From Riptortus pedestris (Eukaryota > Arthropoda > Insecta > Hemiptera > Alydidae), in assembly GCA_019009955.1 (NCBI GenBank), contig CM032228.1, forward strand, positions 203,656,501 to 203,720,500: a DNA stretch of 64,000 bases, in the 5' to 3' direction. Below are positions 33,219 to 44,959 of the stretch, in pieces (position 1 is the first letter of the stretch; every line of letters starts with the position of its first letter). The notes beneath the pieces were generated by a model. That model saw only the letters and a list, made by a program, of their open reading frames with translations, did not search any database and had not been told where the DNA came from. The position numbers were made by a program, and so were the translations under genes.

Positions 33219-34641
33219 TTTTCTTCCCCATATGCATGGTACATGAGTTTTTGTTGTCACAAAAAGGAAGTAATTATTTAGTGATCAAATTAATCAATTA
33301 ATCATATTTCCACAAGTATTCACACTATAGTAGTTAGTTAGTTTTATAACTTTTTTCTATCAAAAGAAACCCCTTAGATTAGATTTTCAATTGTTGACAT
33401 CAGATGACCACTAACTCGATTAGATGATATATACTTTAATTTCAGTATTGGTGTTAGAATGGGCCTAACTAAAGTTACAGTGCAGCAGAAGTTTTAGAAA
33501 ATAAATTTTCTATCTCGAGGTAAACTAAAACATGAGTTATCTATCCACTGTTCTGAGTTTTAAATTAAAAAAAAGTTAGAGATTTCAATATTGAAGATAA
33601 TAAATGGCAATGGAAGAATAAAAATAATATATAGATGCACATTTTCCTCCACAATGTCGGTCTTATTTCATCCGTAGGATTTTTATTTTTACTCGGGATA
33701 TTTAAATAATGAGTTTGGTTGCGACCGCGTAAAAATTAAAAGTGGCGGCCGCCTTCAAATAGAATAAAAACACTCTTATCCTGTTTTTATTGAGAGATTT
33801 AAGTTAATTAATTTCAGGACAATAGTAGGATTCACAGTAATAATATTGATCCTGTTATTACAGTATAATCTTATTAGATGACACTTCTCAAGATGAGTTT
33901 CCTCGACAAATATTATAATATAATCTTATACTATTATACCGTTGAATAATAAGGCCTTCTGTAAGAATAATAAGGACATTAAATTAATTGAACCAAGAAT
34001 AGTTTAATGAATGTTTAATGTAAACAGTATTTCTACAAATAAATGTGAGAGATGTGTCTGACAAGAAGAGAAAAGATATTAGTCAAATCTGATAAATGGA
34101 CAAAGGGTAAATTTATCAATGCCCAAGAGAAAGAAGTCAAGACAGCTTCCATAGATCTTGCTCGCCATTACCTCTCTTGACTTACAATGGCTCTTGCTAA
34201 ATGCTTATCCAACATTATATGTCCAGAAATTATATTCAATCCGGCAAAGTTTCTTAGAATACCCAATATTTACGGAAATTAAAATATGAGTGGTCGTCAT
34301 GTTTTAATTTCCTTTTGTAAAGTTAAGGGAGCATTGTAATCGCGAAAAATTACGATTTTCATATTTCATCTGAATTACCCGTTTGACACTCCCTGAAGTT
34401 ATTTTTACTAGTTTTGGCTTGTTACCTGTCTTCCTGTGCACACTTCTGTAAGTATCTTGCATTCTAAAAACCCACTAGCCTTAGAATGTTGTAATTTCAA
34501 ATTTACGTACAGAACTCCTATATCGTAGTTTTCCTTTTCGCAAAACATAGCTTTGTGATTGGGAGTGGGTAGGGTTTGACGAAAATAAAAAAATGCAATA
34601 GTTTTAAATGAGTCGTTGCAAAACATTTTATTTATTTACTT
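33219..34641. other. 1.4 kb anonymous AT-rich DNA
   Basis: No gene or repeat recognised. The 72-codon minus frame at 34408-34626 has no motif. Confidence 0.5.
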
Positions 34642-34650
34642 TATTATGGT

Positions 34651-34883
34651 GTTGGGGTCAGGTTAACCATGCGAGTTGAAGCGGTGGCCTTTATCTCACA
34701 TGGTAAACCTAGAGTGGCGAGTTCGATTCCCGCCTGGGCAAAGGAAATTATTTAGTGATGAAATTCATTAAATAACATCCTAAAATCCCACCCTAGCTAG
34801 AAAAGGGTGGTAACCTGTAGATAACCCGTCCCAATTAGCCTAAGTTGCAAAAAGTGGACGTTAATAAATAATAATAATAATAA
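34651..34883 (+). repeat. tRNA-derived SINE, full length with 9-bp target duplication
   Basis: The best SINE copy in the window (233 bp). TATTATGGT at 34642-34650 is repeated at 34884-34892. The head has an A-box-like GGTTAACCATGCGAG and a B-box GCGAGTTCGATTCCCGCC, typical of RNA polymerase III internal promoters in tRNA-derived SINEs. The body has ATTTAGTGATGAAATTCA, CTAGAAAAGGGTGG, GATAACCCGTCCC and AAAGTGGACGTTAATAAATA, and the tail is (AAT)n. It is probably mobilised by a LINE sharing its 3' end, which is not identified here. Confidence 0.88.
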
Positions 34884-34892
34884 TATTATGGT

Positions 34893-35836
34893 CTCCAGAT
34901 GTTTTATTCTCTTTTTTAGATATGATAGTAATTTTCTATAGGAGGGACATCAGTCAACATGTTTTTGTGCGTATTAAGCTTTTTCACTGTAAAAAGTATT
35001 GATAAAACAAAATGACATTAAAGACTTTCAGGAAATTGCAACACTTATTGTAGGGAAACTCAATAGTTTTTTTCGAATAATTTCTACCGTGGCTATTAAC
35101 ATAACATTTCTCTATCTGATGAGAACCCTATATGATGCAAGACATATATTAACATTTAAATAGGAGTGTAATATGTTTTTATTATTTAATAAAACTATGT
35201 ATTATTTCAATGTAAACCATACTTTAATTCTAGCGAATGCTAGACAAATATTAATCCCCATTCATCGTTAAGTGCTAGGTCATCATCTGAACTCTGAACA
35301 AAGCAATCATGGCCCAACAATGTTATACAAGTTTTGTATGTCACTACTTTTTTTTCTCGATTTTACACAATTATGACAGAGATTTAAAAAAAAAAAGAAA
35401 GAAAAAGAAATCAAAAAGACACTGGACCATTTTTCATAAATCATAGTGGCAGCGATATTGTTAAGGAGCAGCTGAGTTTACTATGGCCGTAAAGAGCTGG
35501 TTTAGGACAAGGTGTTTGAAGTCCAGCTCAGCCCCAGCTGTAAAGCCATAGCTGAGATATTGGTTCATAAAGTTAACACCTGGCTACAACTCCTCCTTCC
35601 AATATCACCAACCCTTCCTATTTCTCTATTTTGTCACAAATGGTTTACACCTGTTATTATACATTCTTTTGTTAAACTATAGAAAGACATTCTTGTTTTC
35701 AAAAATAAATTTCAATTGTCAATATTAAACATTTGACCTTGTAATTACATAAATATTCAACTAGTAAACAAATTAGTTGGTGAAGAAAACACCATTGTTA
35801 TTTAACTAATAAAATGTATGTTTATGATTATTTATT
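34893..35836. other. Anonymous DNA with a short imperfect inverted repeat
   Basis: CTATGGCCGTAAAGAGCTGG (about 35489) and CCAGCTGTAAAGCCATAG (about 35536) form an imperfect hairpin. No gene or family recognised. Confidence 0.45.
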
Positions 35837-35949
35837 TTAGCAGATTTCCCTTCAGGGAAATCAGCTATTGAGGTCGTACTCATGACTCGATTTTCGTAAT
35901 TTTTCTTCAAATGCCCATCGATCCGGAGATGACGAAAATGAGGTTGTTC

Positions 35950-35993
<44 letters not shown>

Positions 35994-36258
35994 TTGTCTG
36001 TTGCCGCTCGCACTTATATGCGGTCTCAATTATTCTTTGATCGTTACGCGGCTGGTTGTCCTGTTTGTTTAAATTTCAGACGTTTCCTTCCAAGAAATTG
36101 TTAAAATTTACTGAAAGATTTATGATTATGATTTGTTTTTATTCATTGCATTAATATTCACGATGGTGTTGTGTTACCAGTATGTAGATTTATCTATTGT
36201 TTAACTTCAGGAGGAAAATCTGCTTAGTTCAAGCAGCCCCTGCGCAAGGGACTTTTCT
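35837..36258 (-). mobile_element. HINE, both ends, M3 deleted
   Basis: CTGCTAA palindrome end at 35837, M5 to 35950, (TA)n at 35956-35991, the first 60 bp of M3, then a jump near 36050 into the 5' part of the long M2 (GGCTGGTTGTCCTGTTTGTT, GTAGATTTATCTATTG) and the 5' end (CAGCCCCTGCGCAAGGGAC). M3 proper is missing. Confidence 0.78.
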
Positions 36259-36283
36259 TTTGTCATTTTCACTCTAGTTTCGT
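36259..36283 (-). repeat. HINE 5' flank shared with the copy at 45353
   Basis: The minus strand reads GAAACTAGAGTGAAAATGAC, then AAAAG, directly before the 5' end. The same string lies directly before the 5' end of the 45353-46023 copy (45328-45352). Either this subfamily has a longer 5' end, or both copies sit in the same pre-existing repeat. Confidence 0.7.
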
Positions 36284-36290
36284 ACAAATT

Positions 36291-36291
<1 letters not shown>

Positions 36292-36328
<37 letters not shown>
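36292..36328. repeat. (TA)n microsatellite
   Basis: About 17 TA units, not in a HINE central slot as far as I can see. Confidence 0.95.
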
Positions 36329-36332
<4 letters not shown>

Positions 36333-36419
36333 CATCTACAAATATACATGCATATCATAAAAGTTGCCTCTTTTTTATCTATTAGTTCTTTAATCTAACT
36401 TGTTAAAATGTTAGTCGCA

Positions 36420-36855
36420 GTTTTTGATTTTTTTTTCACTCATGACTCTCCGAGCTATAGGATGCGCTGAAGCCTTTTTAAGGTGGGGGAGGGGGCTAAT
36501 AAAAGATTCAAAATATCTCAAAATATATGTGTCGGATCGAAAAAAAAGTTAATATAGCCAAACTGATAGAAATTCTACATTTCTCCGACTATTGTAATAT
36601 ATTTTTTTCTCCAATGTACAATACTTATATTATTGTACTCAGCCTATAGTAAACCCCCACTTGTAACCGTCTGATTTTTTTTTTCTTTAAGCATCTGAGT
36701 CATTCAAAATTTGATTTTATACATTTCAATTTCTGTTTACCACGGCTCTTTTCTATGAGGAAATTACAGAATAGATAGTGAGATGAGATGACCAGTATGT
36801 TATTTTACTAAATCTTCATAGTTTACACAGCCCTACGTACAATTTTTTGTAATAT
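36420..36855 (-). mobile_element. HINE relic, third M2 type
   Basis: Decayed M3 (GGTGGGGGAGGGGGCTAATA, TGTGTCGGATCGAAAAAA, TATTGTACTCAGCCTATAG, TAAACCCCCACTTG). An M2 with GATAGTGAGATGAGATGACC and a 5' end TTTACACAGCCCTACGTAC follow. Confidence 0.55.
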
Positions 36856-37853
36856 GGTAATACGTTATACTAGAAATGTTTAATTTTCTTGCAGTACACA
36901 AATACTTAGAAAGCAGAAGATGAGAGGCGATAGAACCTCTATTACTTAAAATTACTTAATGAGGAGTTCTTGTCGTCAGATTGAGGTTGACTCAATGTGA
37001 TAACACCGATAAGGTGTAGTATGGACATTGCGATGATCTGTGAATCTTGGTATGGCTGCCATAACCTCATTCCCGGGCTTTACTTATCAACCTAATCCTC
37101 CTGTCCTTCCCCAACTTCCCCTAACTCCACTCCCGACACAATCCCTCAGTCTCCCCTTGTATAACTCATGACACGGTTTACTTTTTCGCCAAGGGTGAAT
37201 TCCACTTGTTCAATAATAATTTATTATTAACTTCTCTATATACATTTAATATTCCAGGAATGGGTTGTCTCACCTTTAGAAAACCATGCAACGGCCGTAC
37301 ATGTCGCATCATGGCACTCCTCCCTTGGTATCTTTGATTTTAATGGAAGTAAATGCTCGTAAATAGTTATGAATAGCAAGACTAATGTATTTCCCTCCTT
37401 CCTTTCAAAAATTATATTTTTTGCAATTGATTTGAGGTTGTCGGTCGTTAAGTGCGTGGAAAAAAACGTAATTATCCAGCTCACAGTATACTGAATACTT
37501 TTTGAAGACCTGAAACACCCCAGATAAACAATAAAACAGTAATTCTGTAAAACATATATTTAATAATTAATTAACATTTTAAAAATTCCTATAAAAAAGT
37601 ATAAACTGCACTAAGCCAACTTTATTCTATAATCTTTAAAGAATTCCTATAGTCTTGTGTTCTTGGAACCAAATGATAGAATGGAAAGAAGAGTATATTT
37701 AGAGGAGTAGGTGGGTATTCTAGGTGGTGAGATGAAAAATATCATTTTTTGTAGGGTATTCTTTACTTTTTGCTTTTACGTATATATATGCATTATTGGC
37801 TTTGAAAGGAATTTGAAAAAAAAAAAATATTCCTTGAAATTGAATTCAATTAG
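36856..37853. other. Anonymous DNA
   Basis: The 82-codon minus frame at 37236-37484 has no recognised motif. A pyrimidine-rich stretch lies at 37100-37160. Confidence 0.5.
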
Positions 37854-38119
37854 AAAAGTCCGTCACGCAGGGGCTGCGTAAACTAAGCAGATTTCCCACG
37901 TGAAGTTTTACAATAGGGAAATCTGCCTAATAACAACTGTAGTAGTAAGAAACCTCTAAACCTAAAACATTAATATTCAAGATAGAAAATAAATGTACAT
38001 CAGAATAGTTAAAGCAAATCATCTCCGGTTATTGACTCGATGGATTGAGAAATTTTTCGAACATTCTACATCATGAGTACGACCTCAATAGCTGATTTCC
38101 CTTAAGGGAAATCTGCTAA
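37854..38119 (+). mobile_element. HINE, both ends perfect, internally deleted to 266 bp
   Basis: Intact 5' end (AAAAGTCCGTCACGCAGG, perfect hairpin, AGCAGATTTCCC, GTAGTAGTAAGAAACC), then a jump to a 40-bp scrap of M3 (TAATATTCAAGATAGAAAAT), a 30-bp unmatched stretch, and the M5 end with the perfect TTTCCCTTAAGGGAAATC palindrome and CTGCTAA. The clean termini suggest it could still be recognised by a transposition machinery acting in trans. Confidence 0.85.
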
Positions 38120-39145
38120 AAGGCAACAAGACAGGTAGAAATAAGGGGGAAAATTGCACAAGTGCTTTTAATTAGATATATACCTGAGTTAAAATTTTTT
38201 GCACATAAGACGTATTTTATTTTTCGAAAAATCAGTCTTTCGGAATTCGCTTTTTTTTTTTTTATTACACTTTTGGCTAAACGGCTGCGGGTGGGAGTTC
38301 ATTGCTTCACTGTACAAATAAAATATTGTGTGCTATCAAAATACTCCAATGTAGTTTGCCTTGTAACTAATTTTGGCACACTAGTACGGAGCAAAACAAT
38401 CCATGTTTCACTACAACTTAAACACCCCTTAATCCATATTTATAAACAAATAGATTAAATTATTTTATAAAATAAAATTCTATCATTTTAGTATAAATAA
38501 AAGAATATTTCGTTCTTCTTCATTCACAGCCTTGAATTATTTTTCAGTGATGGACCGTTGCATCAACACCATCTTGAGCCTAAAAAAGAAAAATCTCATT
38601 TATTCTTTTTCTATATTTTTCCATGGGGTCATGACATTTTGATGGATATAATTATATTTTTAGGTACACTCTCATTCATAAAAAGTTTCCACAAGAAAAA
38701 AAAAAAACTCACTTCTCATTAATGGTGATTTTCCATTGAACTCTAAATGAATCTCTGACTTAGCTTGTAGGCATTTTTGCTTATTCTCTACTGCAGCAAT
38801 CTGCAAAACCACCTCGCTTTGAATACAGTATCATCAACTTAATCCACTCCTTTAATTAAATCCCTATATTATTTACCAATTTAATTAGAAGAGGCTAAAA
38901 TTAATTTAGTCGCTTCCTATTCAATTAAGAATGAACAAAGCAGGTAGCAAAGCAAATTCACCAAGCAAATAAAATAAATCAGTTCACCAATAAAAAGAAT
39001 TTATATTGGATTAAATAAAAGTTTGTCTATTTTCTTTATTATGTAGGAATTGGGAAGAGTACCAAGCAAGATTTTAAGTAATAATACTATATTTGCTCGC
39101 ACTTGCGAAATCTACGTGTTATAACTTTACCGAGTTCATTCATTT
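38120..39145. other. Anonymous AT-rich DNA
   Basis: The 98-codon frame at 38162-38458 is hydrophobic and low-complexity in part, with no recognised domain. No repeat recognised. Confidence 0.5.
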
Positions 39146-39149
39146 TTTT

Positions 39150-39475
39150 AGCTGATGCCGCACAAGAAATGTGTGTGGGGGGTTCAAAATTTTAAATTAT
39201 ATCCTTTATTATGAGTTGGATTGAAAAATTGTATAAAACCAATGTTGTTAAACTGTTGACGTTCTGCGCTTGTTGCTATATGCATTTATTCGGAACTCAT
39301 ATATTACGAGAGTTATTCGTATTTTAGCTGATTTTTTTGTTTTCTTCATTGTAAACTCCCTCTTTCACTCAACGGATTTTTACTGAGAAACCGAAAATAT
39401 ATGGTGAGAAGAGATCATTAGTGTGCCTTTCCAGCGAAAATTTCCTTTTACGTGGCCCCCCACGTGTCGGACCTT
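39150..39475 (-). mobile_element. HINE relic, third M2 type
   Basis: M3 landmarks TTATGAGTTGGATTGAAAAA and AACCAATGTTGTTAAA are followed by CATTGTAAACTCCCTCTTTC, AAAATATATGGTGAGAAGAG and a decayed 5' end CCCCACGTGTCGGACCTTTT. The 3' part is missing. Confidence 0.55.
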
Positions 39476-39604
39476 TTTTAAAACTCTAATTTGATTTAAA
39501 CCAGTAAGAATCTTTGTTATTTTTTTAGCACTTTTTGATTCTAGGTAATAATATATGCCTTACAACAGGAATTAATTAATGAGATAGTGTATTTCAGTCC
39601 ATGA

Positions 39605-40280
39605 TTTTAGCAGATCTCCCTCAAGGGAAATCAGCTATTGAGGTCGTACTCATAACGCGATTTTCGACATTTTTCTTCAGATGTCCATCGATGCTACCTA
39701 GGAGATCACTAAAATGAGGTCCGTTCAAAACTGTATATGTATATCTATATCTATCTATCTATCTTTATATATTTGTCTGTTACCGCTCTAGCGGTCGCTA
39801 TTTTTGTCTTTTCGTTATCATACTTGATATATAATCGGTTTATGTAAAAAAAAAAAAAAAAGAAAAAAAAAAAATCAAGCTCGTTATCGGCTGAAATCGA
39901 ACCAAGGGGAAGGGGGGGGGGGTTTAGAGGGGGAGAATTTCGAAAATTCTTAATATCTCCGTTATTATGCGTTGGATCGAAAAATTCTATAGTACCAATC
40001 TTATTGCAAATGTAATATTATATAAGTACATATTGTTATATACATTTATTATCTAACATCAATATTAACTGAGATATTGGCCTTTTTTTGTTTTTGGGCT
40101 TCTGTAAGCCCCAAAACAAAAAAAGGCCCTCCTCATGTCTTATTAACTAGAAGCTGTTATATTATGAACCACATTCTTTGATGCGTAAATATCATATGTT
40201 TCTACTTGAACTTTTACATTTTACGATAAATGCAAATACGTGGGAAATCAGCGTAGTTTACGCAGCCTAGACTTTTTGAA
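39605..40280 (-). mobile_element. HINE, near complete, with a new internal hairpin
   Basis: CTGCTAA end at 39606, a slightly changed palindrome (ATCTCCCTCAAGGGAAAT), M5, a central slot with TATC/TA repeats (39735-39770), M3 with an expanded A-run (39848-39872) and G-run, then a 50-nt hairpin, a linker (TATTATGAACCACATTCTTT) and a shortened 5' end (GGGAAATCAGCGTAGTTTAC, GCAGCCTAGACTTTTT). Confidence 0.78.
40079..40128. repeat. 50-nt hairpin (23-bp stem, 4-nt loop)
   Basis: Arms 40079-40101 and 40106-40128 are reverse complements with one mismatch, around the loop CTGT. The position equals the M3/linker junction of other copies, where TTTTGGGCTTCAGTAAACCC is expected. The right arm therefore looks like a templated inverted copy of the left arm. 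Confidence 0.9.
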
Positions 40281-41155
40281 GTACAGGAATGCCTCACAGA
40301 TAAGTCACAGTTTCATAACAGCATAAATGACGTCAACTGCGCGTTCTGTTCTTTTTTTCTGGTTTTATAAGAATCTCTGGTGAACCGCACTTGAACCTGA
40401 ACCTGCGACTGAAATGATTTGTAGTATAACAGCAATTACATTTCATAGAAGTAGTGGTTTACTGAAGGCCAACAACCCAAACAGTACACACAATTCCGTT
40501 CATGTTCCAGTTGTGCGGAAGTAACTTTATTGCACCTTTGTTTCTTTTTTTATCTATAATTACATTCATGAATTAATAACATTCCCATTTATTTTCGCTA
40601 TATTCATTTTAAATTCATATATGTTTATAACCTTTTTCTGTTTCTTCTGTTCTAGGTAAGTTCTTCTTCCTTCGTCAGCTATATATAGTCTTCATAATGG
40701 TTTCCATTAATGGTAAGGAAATTGAGACTATTAAATTGCAAAATCTTCTTTTTTTCATTTATATATATATTTAACAAGTATTAATCTCTAATTGTCGAAA
40801 CAACTAACTGTATTCCATATGCTTTCCGAGAACTCCATAGAGGTTCCTATAAGCCTCTTATCAGGAGTATATAATCGGCTTAACACAATCGCTACATATT
40901 CCATTGGTTTTGGTCTACTTACTTAAAACTTCCTCAGTTTAATAAATACATTGTAGTCCTGTAAATGCTTTTTGTTATTTCATTTTGCGTAGCATTCCAA
41001 CCCGATGATGATTACCCGAAACCTTTTGAATTTATTTAGTGATATTATGTGAGAATGAACTTCGATTAATGATAACACAGATGAACCCATAAGTGCTATA
41101 CCTTACCATTGGAGGTGTACAATAAAATATTTACGTTTTATACCGGACCTTGTTT
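40281..41155. other. Anonymous DNA
   Basis: No gene or repeat recognised. Confidence 0.5.
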
Positions 41156-41159
41156 TATT

Positions 41160-41290
41160 TCACACAGCAACTTATCATCCTTTTCTTAAGTTTATTAACA
41201 GGTATCGATTCAGTTTATCAGTGAGCCATACTTTCAACAGAGTAGCTCTGTTGGAGGTAGGACTAGTGCATACTGCATGCATAGCGCGGT
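41160..41290. repeat. Dispersed repeat R2, copy 1
   Basis: Shares about 110 bp with 43070-43175 in direct orientation: ATCGATTCAGTTTATCAGTG, CATACTTTCAACAGAGTAGC, CTCTGTTGGAGGTAGGACTA and GCATACTGCATGCAT. It contains a short hairpin CAACAGAG/CTCTGTTG. The class is unknown; a retroelement tail is possible. Confidence 0.7.
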
Positions 41291-41339
41291 GATGGTGATT
41301 ACTTGCTAATCCGAAAGCCTTTAACTGTAAAAAAAAACC

Positions 41340-41450
41340 TACTTAGAGGCAGCCATTTATTTGGTTCTATTCATGGCACGATTTCCGAAAAATTCCTTCA
41401 AATATTCAAACACGGTTCATGTGAAAAATGAGGAGGATTCAATTTGTATG
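41340..41450 (-). mobile_element. HINE M5 relic
   Basis: CATGGCACGATTTCCGAAAA, TTCCTTCAAATATTCAAA and GTGAAAAATGAGGA follow M5 order. The terminal palindrome is gone. The 63-codon frame at 41361-41552 lies over this. Confidence 0.45.
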
Positions 41451-41635
41451 TCTGCACATTCAGCATTTGTGGTGTTAACAGTGGCACTTCTTATTTGCGT
41501 TTCATCCATAACGAACTCGATATATAAACATTTTAAAAGTTTTTCAAACTAAAAATTAATTTCGTGTATAAGGAGAAATGGGGAGCTTTAAGAAGCTGTG
41601 AATTGGTAAACTTTTCTTTTATGTTTCGTTTCAGT

Positions 41636-41727
41636 AGATTTACCCAAAGGGATTAAGGTTGTACACGATTTTAATAAAGTTTCACCAAATAAATCCAGCT
41701 TGGAGGTAACGAAAATGTGGTCCGCTC

Positions 41728-41803
<76 letters not shown>

Positions 41804-42375
41804 ATGCCTTTCAAGAGATTGTAATTTGTGTTTTATCGGTACCAAAATTAGTATTTGAAAGTGTCATGTAAAACTACAGATGAAATTCTTTAATCGAAGT
41901 CGGACCGGAGAGATGGAAAGGGGTTGGCGGTTAAGGGAAGAAATCGAAAATTTAAAATAGCTTTGTTGTTATGAAGTGGATCGAAAAATTGTGCAATATA
42001 TAACCGAACTTGTTGCATATTTAATTTTTTTATAAACATTGTTCTAAAAATTTTTTTCTCGATCTCAAATATTAACTGATGTAGGATATGAATGTGTTGT
42101 CCCAAGCCTAAATACCAAATATTATTTTCAGTAGACTTGTACCATGTAAAATGTACGCAAATATGTTGGGTGTGGCATAATAATTTAAGATTTCACATTC
42201 CAGGTTAAATGATTTTTTTTGATCAGTTCCATACTTGACATTTAGCAGTTTCATTCACGTCTAAACATTATATTCCGTTATGTCTGCCACCGTTCCAGGT
42301 AATGGCGTCAGGAATCGAAAATTTGAAATTTCTCCGTTGTTATGAGCCTCAAGGAAAAATATGATGTATCTAATA
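41636..42375 (-). mobile_element. Old HINE with (TA)n and two M3 modules, 5'-truncated
   Basis: The 3' end CAGTAGATTTACCCAAAGGG and M5 (41655-41728) are followed by (TA)n 41735-41803, M3 (41815-42075; GTCGGACCGG, GTGGATCGAAAAATTGTG) and a linker (CCTAAATACCAAATATTATT, ACGCAAATATGTTGGG). A second M3 (42200-42375; CATACTTGACATTTAGCAG, ATCGAAAATTTGAAATTTC) follows. No 5' end. Confidence 0.65.
41735..41803. repeat. (TA)n in HINE central slot
   Basis: About 34 TA units with one phase slip near 41779. Confidence 0.96.
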
Positions 42376-42898
42376 TTACTTTAAATTCTATTATTTTCAG
42401 TTCCAAGTTAATTAAGAATTAATTAATTTTTCCCCTTATTCAAATATTCACAGAGTAATTTATATTTTTTTATTTCATCTTTGAGCATACCTCCGCCCTG
42501 CACCCGGTTTCCATTTATCTCAGCATCTCAGTGTTTAACATCTCATGTCCAAATTTTATTTTTGAAATAACCTCGCCTGGAGTTGAACCGATATGCCTTA
42601 GTAGAAATCTGCTCGTACATTAATTAATCCTTCTGTTGTGACTAGGTGTGGGGCGTGTCGATGAAAGAGTTAAGCTGGATTTATTGACGAGGTCCTAATA
42701 CGGCCTAAGTCTGTAGTCGTTACTAAGGGAAGACAGGGTATAAAGAGCATTATTTCCCCAATGGGAAATGCTTTTAAGCTTGTTCGGGAGTGGACTAGTT
42801 GTTGAAGAGCGATGGCTGTTGGAGTTTTGAAACGGCCCACTATCTCCCCTCTCTCGGCTTTCAACCCCCCCCACCCTTACTAATTACCTCTGTCTGCT
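42376..42898. other. Anonymous DNA
   Basis: AGCATTATTTCCCCAATGGG followed by AAATGCT (42749-42775) forms a short hairpin. The 64-codon minus frame 42670-42864 has no recognised domain. Confidence 0.45.
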
Positions 42899-43010
42899 TT
42901 TTAGCAGATTTCCCTTAAGGAAAATCAGCTATTGATGTACACATGACGCAACGTTGGGAATATTCCTTTAATTGACAAATGATTTTACCTGGAAATGATT
43001 ATAAGGCCGT
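42899..43010 (-). mobile_element. HINE 3' end (M5)
   Basis: CTGCTAAAAAG end at 42902 with a near-perfect palindrome, then decayed M5 (TGACGCAACGTTGGGAATA, TTACCTGGAAATGATTATAA). It faces a plus-strand 5' end immediately to the right. Confidence 0.65.
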
Positions 43011-43011
43011 T

Positions 43012-43480
43012 ACTCAGGAGCTATGTAACTAAGCAGATGCCCCAAGTGCTGGTATAAGGCTTGTTATCTCATATTACAACTTATTTTCTATCGACTCAGT
43101 TAATCAGTGCGTCATACTTTCAGCAGAGTGACTCTGTTGGACGTAGGACTAGCGCATACTACACTGCATATATGTAGTAGGAAGAGAGGTGTGGGGGTTC
43201 CTGAAGGTAGAAAAGCAGAATGAATGGATAACTCGCTTAATACGCCAGTTGCCAAAAAATGTATTGAACAACAATTGTAGAAAATCCGAATGTTAAAAAG
43301 ATTGGTTCTACAACATTTTATGACTCATAATAAGGAAGATATTTTGAATATTTTCTAATCCCTCGCTCTCTAAACCACCACTTTTTCAGTTCCAAATTCA
43401 ATCAACACCATATATGACCTTTATTGTTAACTGAAACGGCTAAATATAGAGTATGGTATAGATCAAATAAACATTTTCTA
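43012..43480 (+). mobile_element. HINE relic, 5' end and M3, interrupted by repeat R2
   Basis: A decayed 5' end (AAGGCCGTTACTCAGGAGCT, TAACTAAGCAGATGCCCC) at 43010-43050, then R2 at 43070-43175, then M3 at 43225-43480 (TTGGTTCTACAACATTTTAT, GACTCATAATAAGGAAGATA, AACGGCTAAATATAGAGTAT). Confidence 0.55.
43070..43175. repeat. Dispersed repeat R2, copy 2
   Basis: Direct-orientation partner of 41160-41290: CTATCGACTCAGTTAATCAG, CATACTTTCAGCAGAGTGAC, TCTGTTGGACGTAGGACTAG and CGCATACTACACTGCATA. Confidence 0.7.
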
Positions 43481-43879
43481 ATAAAGACTGAAAAATCTTA
43501 ATTGATGACGTCATCACATGAAGTATTTGCATGTGTGACACAATGCAATAGTTCAATTTTTATTTCAGAATCCATTGCTTTCCCCTTAGACTTGTTTCAA
43601 AGATAATTTCTTTGACTACAACATTCATGTAGCAGCATTTTTCAATAAAATACGTGTCCATGAAACGACTAAATTAAATAACATTAACGCCGGATGCGTT
43701 AAATCGAAAATTTCACCTATATAAACTCGTTTTAGAATTTGATTTTCTACTAGAATCTGCCATACAAAGCATTGGAAATTCCAAAGTTCTTGTCGCAGGA
43801 GAAGTACTGGAAAAGGTTATGAGGTTGAAAATGGGTAGAAAAGATTCTTCAGAGGTTACAGTTGTGGCAATTGAAAATA
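43481..43879. other. Anonymous DNA
   Basis: No gene or repeat recognised. Confidence 0.5.
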
Positions 43880-44090
43880 TATCAGTTATTATCAGTGGAA
43901 ACGAATAAATTTACACCTAAATATCGTTGCTAAGTTAATTTTTTATGAGTTTTGTTCATCAAAGTTCTCCTCAAACTCTAATATTAAACGAGATTCTAGG
44001 TAGAACCGAAATCAATGAAAAATCCCGTCAGGAGTACGAGTACAACCTCAGTAGATGTTACTATTAGGGTAAATCTACTAAAAATAAGCA
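43880..44090 (+). mobile_element. HINE 3'-end relic
   Basis: The last part keeps M5 order: ATGAAAAATCCCGTCAGGAG, TACAACCTCAGTAGATG, then AGGGTAAATCTACTAAAA, a decayed palindrome and end. Upstream M3 similarity is faint. The 94-codon frame at 44015-44299 crosses this and a (CA)n run and is not a gene. Confidence 0.5.
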
Positions 44091-44112
44091 TTGAGAAAAA
44101 TAGACAGAAATG

Positions 44113-44149
44113 CACACACACAAGCACACACACACACACACACACACAT
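44113..44149. repeat. (CA)n microsatellite
   Basis: About 18 CA units with one AAG interruption. Confidence 0.95.
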
Positions 44150-44959
44150 AAATTAATCATTTTTCTGAGACTTTCAATCGGAACATTATCCTTAGCATCC
44201 CTGCCAATCTATTGGCGGCCATTTAGAAATTTCCTGTACTTCTCTTGGCAGTTGGAAGTGAAAGCATTGTCGATATCCTGCATTCACAAATATTTGTGAG
44301 CCATTAAGACATACCGACACGGCAGCCTTTCGTAATTTACTACTTATTATATATAAGGACGTAACAGCTCCATGTTTTACTTGGAGAAAGCTTGGGGGTT
44401 GACAAAGTTAATTTGAGCCAGCCGTGATGCGTTCTTACCTGTCTCTTGTGCTGTAATTGATGATGCAACTACCCTCTTTGGAAAAAATGTCGAAAACCTT
44501 CGACCTGCGCATGAGTCAGTGTGTGTTCTCTGATTATTTTGTTTTTATGACTTTCAATTTCCCACAACATATTTGGCAATATTATTTCTACCTTAAGCCG
44601 AAATATCATTGTTGAACTTTTTTGTGGGCTATTGTCCTGTGTAAAAGAGTTTATATGTTAAATCAAGTAAAGAGTTGGAACCGCCAGTATAGATAATACT
44701 GTAGCCATATCTGTCGGTGCAGACTAGTACTGAGTACAACTCTAGACGGCTTGAAGATAATGCCTTGGCATCGAAAGCGCTTTCCAACTCTACTCGACCA
44801 TCAGCCAGTGACGACGGTATGCACCGAAAGATGTGACTACAATTTATGTTATTTGGGCTTATATAGAAATTAATAGTCGAAATTCCACTAAACATTTTAA
44901 ATACAATTCTTAAAATGATATTTGGAAATATTTAAAAATAAAGAAGATTTTGATTTTGT
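44150..44959. other. Anonymous DNA
   Basis: The 88-codon minus frame 44629-44895 has no recognised domain. No repeat recognised. Confidence 0.5.

Noticed and set aside
41220..41250. Hammerhead-like reading of repeat R2
   Set aside because: A GAAA-like box follows a hairpin, but no CUGANGA box lies in the required position.
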